Positions 41,493-53,587 of a stretch of 64,000 nucleotides of DNA are shown here, one piece after another. The translations under genes and the position numbers were made by a program. Positions within the stretch are counted from its first letter, which is position 1; every line of letters starts with the position of its first letter. The stretch comes from Pezicula radicicola (lineage: Eukaryota; Ascomycota; Leotiomycetes; Helotiales; Dermateaceae): positions 452,898 through 516,897 of the forward strand of contig PDUO01000002.1 of NCBI GenBank assembly GCA_003008705.1. Reading direction: 5' to 3'. A model generated the notes under the pieces. The model was not told the origin of the DNA, searched no databases, and was given only the letters and a program-made list of their open reading frames with translations.

Positions 41493-44120
41493 CTAGGAAG
41501 TAGCAGCACTAGGGGGAAACAGCATATAGCTGCCCCGACTCTTGTTCTTTCCATGGCCATTAGCAGTAGCGGATCTCGCTCTCCCCTTGAATTCTTTCGC
41601 ACTGCTGCTCAATATAGGCGCCGAGACTTTGCGCCCATGGTTCTGAGATTGTTCAGGTACATTGAGAGCTGGTGATCTCGCCGATGAGACGAAGGATTCA
41701 GCGACGGGGCTGAGGCCATCGTTGCCATGGACAGGCGTGGGGAACAAATTAATATGATTACCAATGTGATTTATGTAAGCAGGTTTCTGGGGCCGCATTC
41801 CCTGCTCAATGAGGCTGGTCTTTCTGCGCATTTGCAATATGGACGATGGGCCATGTGCAGGACCCGGGACTTCAGGTGCTGGTGCAGAGAAATCGTCCTT
41901 CTCTTCCACTTCTGAGTTGGTGGGAAATGACACTCCACTGATGGTCAATGAGATGTTACTCGCCTGTTTGCGCGGGCCAGAAGGAATGAGGTCTGGCAAT
42001 GACGAAGTCGAGCTAATAGAGCGATGCGCCTGGCTGATAGCGCCTGCGTTTAACAAAAGCATTGACTCCTGAGATGAACGGTTAGCCGTTGAGAGTCGAG
42101 TAGAGGAACTACTACGAGCTGAACCTCGAGAGAAGTTCGACGAGCGGTATGAAGCGGTGCTGGAAGTAGATTCGTCGATTGGCGAAGCCATGCTGTAGTC
42201 TGCAGGGAAAAGACTTGAACCACGGTAGTCGGAGTCTTTCGATTGGTGGAAGTCATGGTACAGACTTTCTTGATTCATTTGCGCAGCGAAATCATCTGGG
42301 ATGAGCAAGGTGGGAGACAGGTTGAAACCGTGAGACTCCTTGAACGAAGAGGCATGAGAGGAAGAGCGCAAGTGTCCAGGATGGAGAAATGCTGGGGTTC
42401 GTGGATCAGATTCTGCGGCTGAGGTGCTTGACAATGGGGAGAGTTCTGGCGGCTCGTATGGGGATGGGACTAGGAGCGAGGGCCTGAAGCGACCATTGTA
42501 AGGTCGGTCAGAGGAAGTTCGAAGATGATACTCTAACTCTGGCTCGGGAGTTCGGAGTGCCGGTGTAGAGATATTCTTGGGGCTTGGATTTTCCAAGGAA
42601 CACCTGTCCCACTCGTAGTCACAATTAGCCTCAGCTTCGTGTTCATAGCAATAATCGATATCATCTTCCCAAGAGGCGTGGTTCGGGCGAAATCCAGGTG
42701 ATAGAGGTGATAGATTCGTTTCTGGCATAATCCTGTCGATGCCCCCAAAAGCGTTTCCAGAGGTCGTTGACATTCCAGTCTCGGGCCTCTCGTAGGGTGG
42801 CTCTCGTGTCATCAGGTTCAGCACAGGAACAGACTGTGAGAGTCGCAGATGGCCACTTGCTGTAGATATCTTCGACCGTCGCTTAGCCGTATTTTCATCC
42901 TCCTCTGGGACATCATCCAATGGAACAGCTGCGATGCTATCTATTGTAGAAGCAGTCAATGGCCATGCTTCATCACCTGGCGTCGTAACTGCGTGCGATA
43001 TATGACTATCCGAAGAATTTTCCTGTTGCTCACTCCAAGTTGGTGGGGGAGGCGGCGGACTTGGTAACCCAAAAGGTGCTGGTCTTCGGAAGCCTCCATT
43101 CGTTATCGGTCGACTAAGCGAGGTTGTTGCTAGAGGATCGGAATAGTCGACAATGCTAGATGCTGTCCTAGATGATGTTCGTGCCGGCAATTCTTGAGGA
43201 TATATTGGTGAACGAGGAGGACGAGGAGGTGCCGCGCTCATGGATCCGAATGATCGGAGCATATCATGTGATCGACTTCTTTGTGGTCGAGGTGGGCTAG
43301 CTGAATTCCGGAAAGCATTCTTTGCCATGAATCCGTCATTGGCATTGATTTCTTCCGATGAGAAGTTCTCGAAGTGCAGGTCCTGTGCACGAATTCCCCT
43401 CAACTCCCCATTCGTAGGCGCTTGTGATGCACGAATGGCAGTAAACTCCGACACCAATTCCATCCGACTTGTTCGATCTAGGTTTGGTAGGTGTTCTTGC
43501 TTCATATTCGTTACATGCTGGAAATTTGTGGGAGCAGATATTTGGAGTGGCCTTCGAGATTTGGGCGACACAGAATTCGCTGTTCCAGGCCGGCCACTTC
43601 CTTTACTATAGTAACGATCTTTCGCCGATGCTTCCTCGTTTAGTCCACCAAGTCCCATCGTCAGAGATGACACGCTGTTAGTCAATGCTGAACTCTCCCG
43701 CCGCAACTTCCTCCCAGTCCTCGAGAATATAGTCTTCCCAAACCGGTGGCTTTCGACCTTCTCTCCTTGAATCATACTGCTTGAGTTGGACCTGATAGAC
43801 GATTTTCGGGATAGGCTGAGGTTGTCCGTAGATGCACCACCACTCGAGTCGCCTGAACGAAAAGAAGACGACCCTGACGAAAAGGTGTGCGTCCTCGAGT
43901 TATTGCCGAATATAGATGACCTCTTCATTTGCTCGGTATAAGCTCTTATGCGTTCGGGAGAAGGGGGCCCATCGATTGCAGCTTCGAAAGATTCTGCGGA
44001 AGAAAATTGTTGCTCTGTCGTATGCGGGGAGTAGGAGGAATTGGTGGAGTTTCTAGACGAGTTTCTTCCATGGGAATTTGCTGAATGCCCACCATTGGCC
44101 GGCTTACCAAAGCCGAACAT
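41493..44120 (-). CDS. CRIB-motif protein, large Ser-rich
   Basis: Single exon for 875 residues. Low-complexity Ser/Asn/Gly-rich sequence leads to a CRIB/PBD-like motif near residues 192-206 (ISAPTNFQHVTNM), the segment that binds GTP-loaded Cdc42/Rac. A Pro run (SPPPPPPTW) near 357 could bind SH3 or WW domains. The rest is Ser/Pro-rich and probably disordered. It resembles fungal CRIB scaffold proteins in polarised growth. No catalytic domain. Function by family only. Confidence 0.8.
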   Translation of the reverse strand: MFGFGKPANGGHSANSHGRNSSRNSTNSSYSPHTTEQQFSSAESFEAAIDGPPSPERIRAYTEQMKRSSIFGNNSRTHTFSSGSSSFRSGDSSGGASTDNLSLSRKSSIRSNSSSMIQGEKVESHRFGKTIFSRTGRKLRRESSALTNSVSSLTMGLGGLNEEASAKDRYYSKGSGRPGTANSVSPKSRRPLQISAPTNFQHVTNMKQEHLPNLDRTSRMELVSEFTAIRASQAPTNGELRGIRAQDLHFENFSSEEINANDGFMAKNAFRNSASPPRPQRSRSHDMLRSFGSMSAAPPRPPRSPIYPQELPARTSSRTASSIVDYSDPLATTSLSRPITNGGFRRPAPFGLPSPPPPPPTWSEQQENSSDSHISHAVTTPGDEAWPLTASTIDSIAAVPLDDVPEEDENTAKRRSKISTASGHLRLSQSVPVLNLMTREPPYERPETGMSTTSGNAFGGIDRIMPETNLSPLSPGFRPNHASWEDDIDYCYEHEAEANCDYEWDRCSLENPSPKNISTPALRTPEPELEYHLRTSSDRPYNGRFRPSLLVPSPYEPPELSPLSSTSAAESDPRTPAFLHPGHLRSSSHASSFKESHGFNLSPTLLIPDDFAAQMNQESLYHDFHQSKDSDYRGSSLFPADYSMASPIDESTSSTASYRSSNFSRGSARSSSSTRLSTANRSSQESMLLLNAGAISQAHRSISSTSSLPDLIPSGPRKQASNISLTISGVSFPTNSEVEEKDDFSAPAPEVPGPAHGPSSILQMRRKTSLIEQGMRPQKPAYINHIGNHINLFPTPVHGNDGLSPVAESFVSSARSPALNVPEQSQNHGRKVSAPILSSSAKEFKGRARSATANGHGKNKSRGSYMLFPPSAATS

Positions 44121-47100
44121 TTTGATTACAGGAGTGACAGCGAAGGTAAAGTTGTGGGGGAGTGAGGGAGTCTTGAGTTGATTGAGGTAACCGCCAGGGA
44201 ATCCCCGAATAAATGTATTCCGGAAGAATTAGGTGGAGAATAATGTCGCGTGTCAGCTCAAGGGATTGAAATAATCTTAGGAATAAACGACCACATATAA
44301 TAATAACACTTCCGCGCCGCAACACAACCCTTTTTATTCCGGAGTATCAATAGTATGACGTTTTCTATCGAGACAAAGCGATGCGGACGACTAAAAGTAT
44401 ATATGGATGTGCTTTTTTGTCTGGGCTGTATGTCGCTTGCTGCAAGTGCTCCGATTAGCAGGTAAACTCACAACGATATCAGATCGGAATAAGATCTAGG
44501 GGGTAAAACGAATGCTCGAGAAGTAATAACAAGTCTCTAGTATAAGAAAAATTCGGTGATATAGGCCAGCATTATAGATGGTTCCTTGCCCTCCATGTGG
44601 AAGCGAGTACGGGTGACAACAACACAGAAAAAAGACAAAATAAAGTGAGTGGAAGTCAATATACCTCTGCGATGTACTGTAGAAATTTCAACACAGCATA
44701 CTATGGGTTTCCATGCGAATTGAAGCCTAGTTATGCTGGAATGGCGCCGGAAGTATGAGGTTGGTGGTTTGGATGCTTGAAAAGGACGGGATACTGTTGG
44801 TGAGTTCGGAAAGGTATTGACGCAGGTAGAAAAGTATTTCTCAACAATACATGCGAAGCATGCCGACTTGCTGCAAGAACGGGAGCAGGGTAAGCTTGTG
44901 AGGCTTGATGCGTGATGCACGGGAAAGAGGGCGTCTGAGGCGTTAGATGTTGGCCTACGATAGGAGAGCTTCGAGGGAAGTTGTACAGATTGTTGTGATT
45001 CGGTGTCGACAATAACAAAGAGAGTGTATGTTTTCCTTCGTTTGCTCCTGACTGGCGTGACAGCAGAGGGCATACAGAGCATACAGGAGGTGAAATTGCT
45101 CGTAGACGCAGCGAGCATTGTTACCATCGTGAACTGTGCCTTTGGCACATCTTTGCCTCTTTTAGGGGAACCCAGAAGCCAGGTCCATCCACTCCATCGC
45201 CAGGCTGGTCAGGGACTCAGGGAGGGAGCCCATGGCCTGTCCGTCGGGGAGGGCTTGACAGGCTTGGTGTCGCTGTCGAACCAGTGACTTAGTGACCCTT
45301 GTTTAGGCCAGGGGAAAGGAAGTGGAGAGAAGCGTGTGCTTCACTGCCTCTCTTTTTCTCCAGGGGTTCTGAGCAAGTTGACATTCATGCGCCATGATTG
45401 GCGACAGCGTGTGCTGGTCAATTGGCCGGTCAAAGTGGCCCATCACTCGTTCCCCGAAGCCCCCAGTCACTGTGGCCCCGCCACACCCCCGTCGAAATTT
45501 AGCCTTAAAGTTAGTAGGAAGGGAAAGGGATTTAAGGGGACTCGTGGCTTGTTAAGGAGCGCGGCGCACTGGTGTAACCTTCAAGTTGGAATAGGTTCAG
45601 AAAGAGGCTGGCTTCTGAAGCATGCTGCCGTAGAGAAGGTCATTGTTGCGGGCTCATTGTGAAAAAGACGAAACATGGCAACCCGAGGAGGCTGAGTTAG
45701 AGAAGAGCTTGCGAGAATACAATATACAACCTTGGGTCGAGGTTCAGAAGGAAAGCAGAACAAGACCTTTGGTTCATTGGATCTATTCCCGAGAGTGTGA
45801 CTTTACCCGCAACACAAACCCCCCGTACCTGCAGCAACACACTCTTACTTTCCTCCTTGGACTTTTCTTTGGATTACCCAAAGAAAGCAATTGTAGCCTT
45901 TGGAAATTGGGCTGCTTTCCTTCGTAGCAATGCAGCATCCTCGTTCCCCCTCTCTACCTGCACAACTAGCCCGTAACGTATTGCAACATGATATGATGAA
46001 AGTCCCGAATATGTCGGGGCCCATATGCGACCTCCTCCCCAAAGATCTTGGTAATGTACATACGATATAATTCTACGAGTAGTAGCGACCTGCGATGGCC
46101 TCCACCGACTACTGCAAGCAAGCAAATGTTTTTCTGCTCCACGCGGCGGTGTGCCTGATGTTGTTTCTGCTTCCTCTTCTGTTGCCCGCCGCAGAGAGTT
46201 TAGTCATCGTCGAACCCGCGAGTTTGGTAACACCCTGGACTAATTAATAGTTGGCCAACCATATGAGGAATAAGAAGCCACATAATTAACATTCTCGAAG
46301 ACGGTAGGGAACGGTTGAGGTGGTCACAGGAATGGCGACCTGCAGCATGTGTGAGGCTATTCCCATGCGCTACTCCGTACACGTACATGAGCTATGCTCA
46401 TGGTTTTCACGATATTTGGGAGGAAGATGTGACGTTGTTACCTTTTGTGCCGCGCTTGCAGCAACCAACAGCACATCAAAGGTGGTACCCAGAACACAAA
46501 GTAACAAATGATCAAATCCCCAACCTTTTCTTAAACATTTCCTGAAATAGGCGATTACGTTGGTTGTCGTGCCCTGTCTACGCAGCCGGCAGCCTATAAG
46601 AAAGGATCCATTTCAAGCAACATTCCATTAGAGTAGCCGCACAACTACTACTGCTGTGAAAAGGCACAGCACAGCACCATTTGTCTTGAGGCTTCAAGCG
46701 CAACAGACTAGAATCCCCCTCAAGCCGAGTACGGTACAGGACGCTGCTTGTGGGACCCTTTCCTACACACCCCGGGTCCACAAACGGAGCCTACAGGGCG
46801 ACATGCACAGGCATCCCAAAGGTTGAAAGGTTTAAGCTGTGATCCTATATGATCTTCAGAACGACTGGCATCATTGCTGCCAGAGGCCAGTGGTGAACTG
46901 ATTCTGTAAAGTTCAAGTAGAAAGCAAACTTTCTGCATGAAAGCATGAAGTTGTTATATCAAGCAATGGATAAATGGATACTCGTACCTTAATTCGACTG
47001 CGTTGTTCTTGTCTTGGTTTTATCCTGGAGAATGACTTGAACTCGGGTTGCCCAGTATTGAAAACGGGCTGGGCTGTTCCAAGCTGCCTCCAAAATAGTA

Positions 47101-50100
47101 TAGTAAGCGAGTATTCTATTTTTCGCTGGTGCCTCTCGGTCTCAGCCCTTTATCAAATTGGAACTTTGATTAACACTATCAAATCCATGTCACAATTGAT
47201 ATAACGGAAGGGAACGCGAAGTTGACGCGAAGAGAGAACAGACAGTGGATTGAGTGGGGTCCAATAGCCATTAACACTCGCTCGGGTTCCGGTGGGTTTG
47301 CCAATCCTCTCGCGACTCTCTCAAGCACCTCGATTTTCTCGTGTCTTGTTTTCCAATGCCTCTAGCTTTACGGATTACCACAGATGAGCTTTGTGAGGTT
47401 GCTCCTTCAGCTCAATGCCCAGACGAAAAGGCAGGTTCTCCATACTCCGAAAACAGCTCCCCATCGTAGCGATAGCAATTGTGCTAGCAGATCCAGATTC
47501 AAGTCCCAGTGAGTACTTGAACGTGCTGCCAGTGACTGCGCGCTCGAGGGCAGCGATCCTTTGGAAGGCTTGTTCCACCTGCTCTTCTTCTTCAGTGGAC
47601 CAAGACAATGGTGATCGCTAAGTGATCCTAGCACATCTCAGCAATTACACTTTGCCCAGAGGAAAATTCAGGGACCAGGGCGCCGATCCTGTCTCACTCC
47701 CATAGCAGCAGTTGGCGGTTCTCTCTAGTCTAGAACGCCCCTCCGAATTTTGGGCTTTTGTCCTCATCAGCCCATGTAGCCGCCAAGCTCTGTCACTTAT
47801 ATCTTGAAATGGACACTTTTGAAGTTATCGTGGATGATCTTTGCTTCTCCCAGAGAGCACACTGCAGGTCAATGCCTCGATGGGAAATGCGACGCTACCA
47901 GCCAGTCTAACCTGCCTGCCCGTTCTGCAATAATGCATCCTATACTGCTTTTCGCAGCAAGGTTGAAGGGACGAGGAATGTAGCACAGACATAACGTTAC
48001 TGTGCTATATGTAACCTATCTGTAAAGGGACCTCAACCGTAAATATGCCGGTATGCCTGAATGTACACACGGTAAAGTACCAAGACTACACGAGCCTAGC
48101 TAACGGTTCAACGGCGGCAGGTTGCTGGCAGAATGACTGCCGATACAAGTTACAAGGTCAAATAATGAAGTTGTTGATGGCTAGGCTTCGCAATGTCATA
48201 TACCTCTTGTATCAATAAGATCTTCTCTCTGGTCGAAAGAACAGACTGCGTATCTAGTGTATGAAGGTTTTGATCGGCGCCAAACTGTTCCGACTTCAAT
48301 GCAGTGACAGCTGCCGACATGATCTAGAAGTGAAGTCTTTGATACTCCCTTGGACCAATTGTTCTCAAAGGCGATCAGGACTCTAGAGAAAGAGGCTTGT
48401 GAGACATCAAATACGCAACAAGATCTACCGGCACTCCCAGCGGTAACGGTAATGGTGATCCATACTCAGCCCTCGCAACTTGTACCCTTTGTGACTTTGT
48501 CATCCTCACTGTCCATCTCTGCCTAGTGTCCATCACAGTTGTAATCATGACAAGGCAAGCACTCGTCTCACATACTCCGGAGTACTCGATGGAAAACGGC
48601 CTCGGCAACCTCCCCAGCGTGCATCATCAGGCTGTTGAAACCCCATCATCGTCCATCAAACAACCAAACAATCTCTATCTTCATGCCAGCATGGCTCTGA
48701 CACAACCAAAGGATGGTAAAGTACAGTAGTAGGCATCCCTTATTTTCCGAGATAGAAAAGGCCTCGAACCGTCCAATTTTACAAAGGGGACTACTAATCA
48801 AGCATCGATACGGAGTAAATATTACGATACGGTATCTAATCACCATCTCATCTCTAAGATCAGGAGAAAGATCAAACCATAAAGCCAACGACCGTGACCT
48901 GACAGCTATGCATACAGTAATAGGCGCCATAGCATGACAGATGCACGGTCAATTCTCCCCAAGCGATAATCGATGATTACTGTATCTTTCCTTTGCTCCC
49001 ACCGCCGTCGATGATGATTATGATGATTATTCTCGCTCATGCCGATGAATGATCGTCAGAACGAAGCTGTGGGGGCGCTCAAAGTAGTAGTAGTGCGAGA
49101 GGATCCGCAGCGATTCAGCGATTCGGCATTCAGCGCTCGAAGTCGCTCTCGTCCGCCTCACTTAACTACTCCACCAATTCCACCAATTCCACCCAAAGTT
49201 CAAACTAAACAAACACACTACTCCACTACCTTGGCAAACGGAACGGCGCCGACGACCTCCACTCTTCCCGACTGCGCGTACGAAGTACAGTACACACTGA
49301 CTTAGTGTACGAGCGAGCAACGCGTCCCCCTATCTCCACTCTCCAACACATGTCGTAGTCCTCCTGAAGGCTAAATACTTCGTAATCCCAAAAAATCAAC
49401 CATAACAGCGGGACTGGGACTGGGACTGGGACTCGGAATCCGAGAACGGTTCCTGAAAAAGAGGCTCGAGTCAGGTTTATAGAGTAAGCGCACCAGACAA
49501 ATACAAGCAACTTGCTTGCACATCTTTCAACCTCTTAAAAAACCCTCGCTCTTTAAACAACTTGGCCACGCAACGCAAGCCAATTCTTCCGCGTTCCTGC
49601 AACTTCTTTCTTTGCTTGTCTTTTCCACAAGAAAATCTGCACGCAACTTCCAAACTCTCATCACACACGTAAAAGTGGGGAATATTACAATACAACGACG
49701 CGCCAAAAGTAAAAAATGGTACGGAGGTACAAGGAACAAGACTTCGGGCTTCTCCAGCATCAGGAAGGATCCGAAACTTTCATCGACTTTTTCCTTCCAT
49801 TTTGACGGTCTTTTCTTGTCGTATCTGCATCTCCATGTACTTCGAAGTAAGATAGTGCTCGTAGTCTGATTATTCGTAGGTGGTTGACGAAGCAAAGCCG
49901 ACATAATACTCCACAATAGCGATATATATCCACCTACTCCGTACCAAAAAGCTTTCCAACTACTGCACCTTCATGAACAAACATACAGTATACCTCTCGT
50001 ATTGGACGGGGAAACGATCCATTAAGTTTTACTCGTTATTGTCCAGCAAAGAAGTCTTTGCTACCCCTTACAGCAGCTGAATAATATCTTAGAAATTCAA

Positions 50101-50180
50101 TGTTCTAGATTGAGTAGAAATCGTGACAAAACTTGCTTCTTTCGTCCTATGTATCCATGTATCCATGTATCCATCTTTAG
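44121..50180. other. Long gene-poor region of balanced composition
   Basis: Six kilobases with no gene I can support. Unlike the other gaps it is not AT-rich, so it is not RIP-decayed. It may hold a long leader or promoter of the CRIB gene or a non-coding transcript. The longest open frame (44537-45148, minus) shows no domain. Confidence 0.45.
49410..49436. repeat. (GGGACT)4 tandem repeat
   Basis: Four tandem 6-bp units, the last followed by CGG. Confidence 0.85.
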
Positions 50181-50381
50181 TTTTTCCTTCTCTCTCGGGC
50201 GGAGCACGCCGGTCGCTACTCCCCACCATCATCGCGTGACATCTCATTGTCTACCACGTACTGTATCAACAACTTCACTCATTCACATCCATTCTGATCT
50301 ACACTACCTCCGTCTACCCCATCTTTCCTATGCCCGTACTCAGTATCATCACATCTAATCATCACATATCTAATCTCCCTC

Positions 50382-50406
50382 CCACCATCCACCATCCACC
50401 ATCCAC
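50382..50406. repeat. CCACCAT tandem repeat
   Basis: Three 7-bp units plus a partial unit in the A+C-rich arm. Confidence 0.8.
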
Positions 50407-50866
50407 ATTCAACACCCATCGCCGCCATCGGTGCATTTTCTCGATCAAAAAATCCCTTGAACTCCCGTACCAACCGCGATATCCTTCAAGAAATGTGCCT
50501 ACTATGTACAAAAATACCCCTTAAAAAACCCAAAAACCAAAATTAAATCACAAAAAAAGACGCAATATCCATAACAATGCAATCCATATTTATCCAACAT
50601 CACCTCAAGATCCATTGAATTCGGCTTTTAAATATCCGCATTGCATACGGAGGTATACGCAAGAACGAGAAAAGGCCACCGTCATCCATGACATGACGAC
50701 GACGCTTGAAGCGCCAGGAAGGTTAAAACAGAAAAAAAACGACGCCGGTGACGGAGCTAGGCAGTTTTTTACTAGTTCGGCTCGCCTTAGATGCAGGAGT
50801 TACATTAGTTTATGTTGACTAGGTTAGTCTTATCCAGACCATCGGTTTTATGTGGCGCTTTGTAGG

Positions 50867-50890
50867 GCCATTAGTGCCATTAGTGCCATT
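50867..50890. repeat. GCCATTAGT tandem repeat
   Basis: Two full 9-bp units and two-thirds of a third. Confidence 0.8.
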
Positions 50891-51130
50891 CGGTATTTAG
50901 TAGTGTGTGTTTTTTTAGTGCTTGTAAAGGCGGCTAAAATATATAATTAGGTATCAGTAATTCATTAGTTTATCGTATTTTGCGGTAAACTAGTACGAGT
51001 TTCTGGGGTCCGTACACCTCTTTGTTATTTACTACCAAGGTGGAAGCTTGTGTGGTACACTAGTAGCTGCCGTAGATTCGGTATTGTATTGTGGCTATTG
51101 TTGCTGGGAATCGAGATGTTTGAGATCGTG

Positions 51131-52739
51131 GCGGTGGTTGCGATAGTTTATCATTTGGTAGATATATCAATAGTATGAATCGAATAGCTCTTTCTCTCCC
51201 GTTCTCCCCACATTACCGCTATATGTCACTAGTATAACGACTAGAAACTTCTTTAGCTGTTACATTTTGATCCTGTTTCTTCCGTCTTGTACATGTACCC
51301 CTAGATGTGTTGTCAAAAGGTTATTCTCCGTGGAAAGTTCCTTTTGCTGGATTCTCATGCGTTTTTACCTCTTATATCACATTTCATAATGTTTCAACCA
51401 AGCACTAGAATGAAACTTCACTCGGAGAATTCATGTGCTGGCCGTTCCCGCCGTTTCTTCTTCGTAGTTCCCGAGTATTTGGAGGTTATGTAAAAGTTGA
51501 AACACGACAAAACGAGCACAGAGAAGTATGAATAGCATGATTGCTTTTTTTCTGCCACTATCAATTAACCCTGTCCCCTCACACTTTCACTCCATTCTTA
51601 TTACTATTGGCTTCCCTCTTTAAAAGTACCAAGTTGGTCACAACAGAGCGCAAGCAATGTTTCCTCATAGGACTGCATATGCGGTAGCATGCATTGGATG
51701 GACGGGGAAGGTGAGGTATAGAAGATTGTCCCCCCTATTCCTAATTCCATTATCCTCCGTTTGATTTACTTCTAACTCGCATAACTCCACTACTTTGAGG
51801 TAATTTAAGTTAATTTGAAACCCGCTATTGTTGTTGTTAGCCAGCCTCTTGTTGTTACTCGCAGCGTTCGGTGAGCCGACATGATATGGCGGTCTAAAAT
51901 AAAGCAACTTTCCTCCTTATCCCTTCCCCTTCCAACTTACTGAAGGCACAGATATTACCTACTGATGGATAAAATATTCGAAATAACGCAGCTTAATTGC
52001 GAATAGTGTGGTGAGGTTCTGGTCTAGTGGCTTCAGTAATTGTTTTCCTCTAATAACAGAGGATTAAGTCAAAATGATTAAGATTATCAAAGGTCAGTAG
52101 AAAGTCAAATGGCCAAATGAAGTACTTTAAAATAAGCAGAGCTGGATAGTCATTGTAATTAGTAGTTTTAGAAGAAAATTAGCTTCTAAAACCAACAGCA
52201 CAAGTAGGAAATATATTCTTATATCCTACGCAGAAAGCTGCGACAGCAAGACAGCAAGACAGCAAGGGAGCAAGGGAATAGGTCACTCTCTACAATAGTA
52301 AAAGATGAATTGCAAATTAAGAAATAAGCATTTCAGTTGTACTGTATGGAAACTTAAGTTTATAGTTTATGTTGATACTGAAAACTTAAAGCCATCGCTA
52401 AATGATCTTTTCTGTAGAAACTAGAAACTGTTCTATACAATGCAGTCGCTGCTACATGATTGTATGGCATATCTAAGAGCCCAAAAGGACAGTCACATAG
52501 GACTATAAGGTCTTTTTAAGTAACACACTTGAACTAAAAACTAACTTATTTAGATAGCTTACTTGATCTAAGTACCTCATTTCTGCGATAGCTGAATTAA
52601 TTTCAATAGCTCACTTATTAGAATGACACACTTGATCTGAATAAGTCACTTACTCTGAATAACTAACTGAATTTTGATAGTTCACTCACTTCAAGTATTC
52701 CATTTAAAGCTTATTGACCTTAAAGCCTTACAAAAAGCT
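51131..52739. other. AT-rich intergenic region
   Basis: No gene supported. A short GACAGCAA repeat lies at about 52246-52265. Confidence 0.4.
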
Positions 52740-53030
52740 TGCCAATGCAAGACAAAAATCAAAAAAACTTCACTAGGAAAGCTAGGAGGCATGCCACACC
52801 TATATACAATACTTATTTCCAACCTCCATCCACTATCCACCATACACACTTCTCATTTCCTTCGAATCTCAAATATCCCGTACCCCCAAAACAAGGCCTC
52901 AAATCCTACAACTACAATCAGCTTCTCTCCCTTCTCCCATCCACATCACCTCATTTACCACACCATCAAAACAAACCTCCATACTATCCCCCATCCCTTA
53001 CCCTCCGCACATTCACCAAGTCTCAACCAA

Positions 53031-53567
53031 CTATCCCCGCGTAACAACATATACCAACACAAAAACCAACAACAAAACAACCACAAAATGAACATCGAGC
53101 AGAATCCTAATATCATACGGAACCCCCTCAAATGAAAAAAACCTTCTTAATTCATCTTTTCCTCCACTTCTACCATTCAATGAAGAAGTTATTGATTTAG
53201 CTGAGAATCCATGGGGTGGGTTTGAGAATCCTATGAATCCTGAAAATCCTGTAGATCCGCTTGGTGCCTGTGTTGGTTTTTGGGACAAGTTTAGGTTTGG
53301 GAAGTGTAGTGCTGAGAGTCCTATTGGTGGTTTTGATGGGTTGGGTTGAGTGATTTGAGGTTCAGGGAACCGGAGGGTGGAGAGTGGATTGGATGACGGA
53401 GCGGATGATGGATTTAGATAGGGTGGGTGGGAGTTTTGTGGCATTGTTGGAGGAAATAATGTTGCACCTGAGTGGGTTTGAGAGCCTAGTGGTGGTAGCA
53501 TATTTAGAGGAGGGGGTATTGGAGGTTGTCTGTCACTTTTTTGTGGCAGTGGATGTTGAAAATACAT
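53031..53567 (-). CDS. Uncertain 178-aa ORF, Pro/Ser-rich with C-terminal membrane segment
   Basis: Open frame with a Pro/Ser/Asn-rich first part and a strongly hydrophobic end (HFVVVLLLVFVLVYVV). No known domain. It spans a composition switch, where skew lengthens chance open frames, and the opposite strand is also open over much of it. Listed only because of its length. Confidence 0.22.
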   Translation of the reverse strand: MYFQHPLPQKSDRQPPIPPPLNMLPPLGSQTHSGATLFPPTMPQNSHPPYLNPSSAPSSNPLSTLRFPEPQITQPNPSKPPIGLSALHFPNLNLSQKPTQAPSGSTGFSGFIGFSNPPHGFSAKSITSSLNGRSGGKDELRRFFSFEGVPYDIRILLDVHFVVVLLLVFVLVYVVTRG

Positions 53568-53587
53568 GTTGACTGTTGACTGTTGAC
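53567..53587. repeat. (TGTTGAC)3 tandem repeat
   Basis: Three perfect 7-bp units just before the ATG of the uncertain minus-strand frame. Confidence 0.85.

Larger units (their letters stand above)
50180..51130. other. AC-to-GT composition switch near 50,600
   Basis: 50521-50580 has A+C 48/60; 50881-50940 has G+T 41/60. No gene is supported here. Confidence 0.5.

Noticed and set aside
44537..45148. Minus-strand open frame of 203 aa
   Set aside because: No domain, mixed composition and no clear start context; likely chance in balanced DNA.
52674..53135. Plus-strand open frame of 153 aa
   Set aside because: A+C-rich DNA has few stops in this frame; the sequence is Pro/His/Ser/Asn low complexity without a domain.
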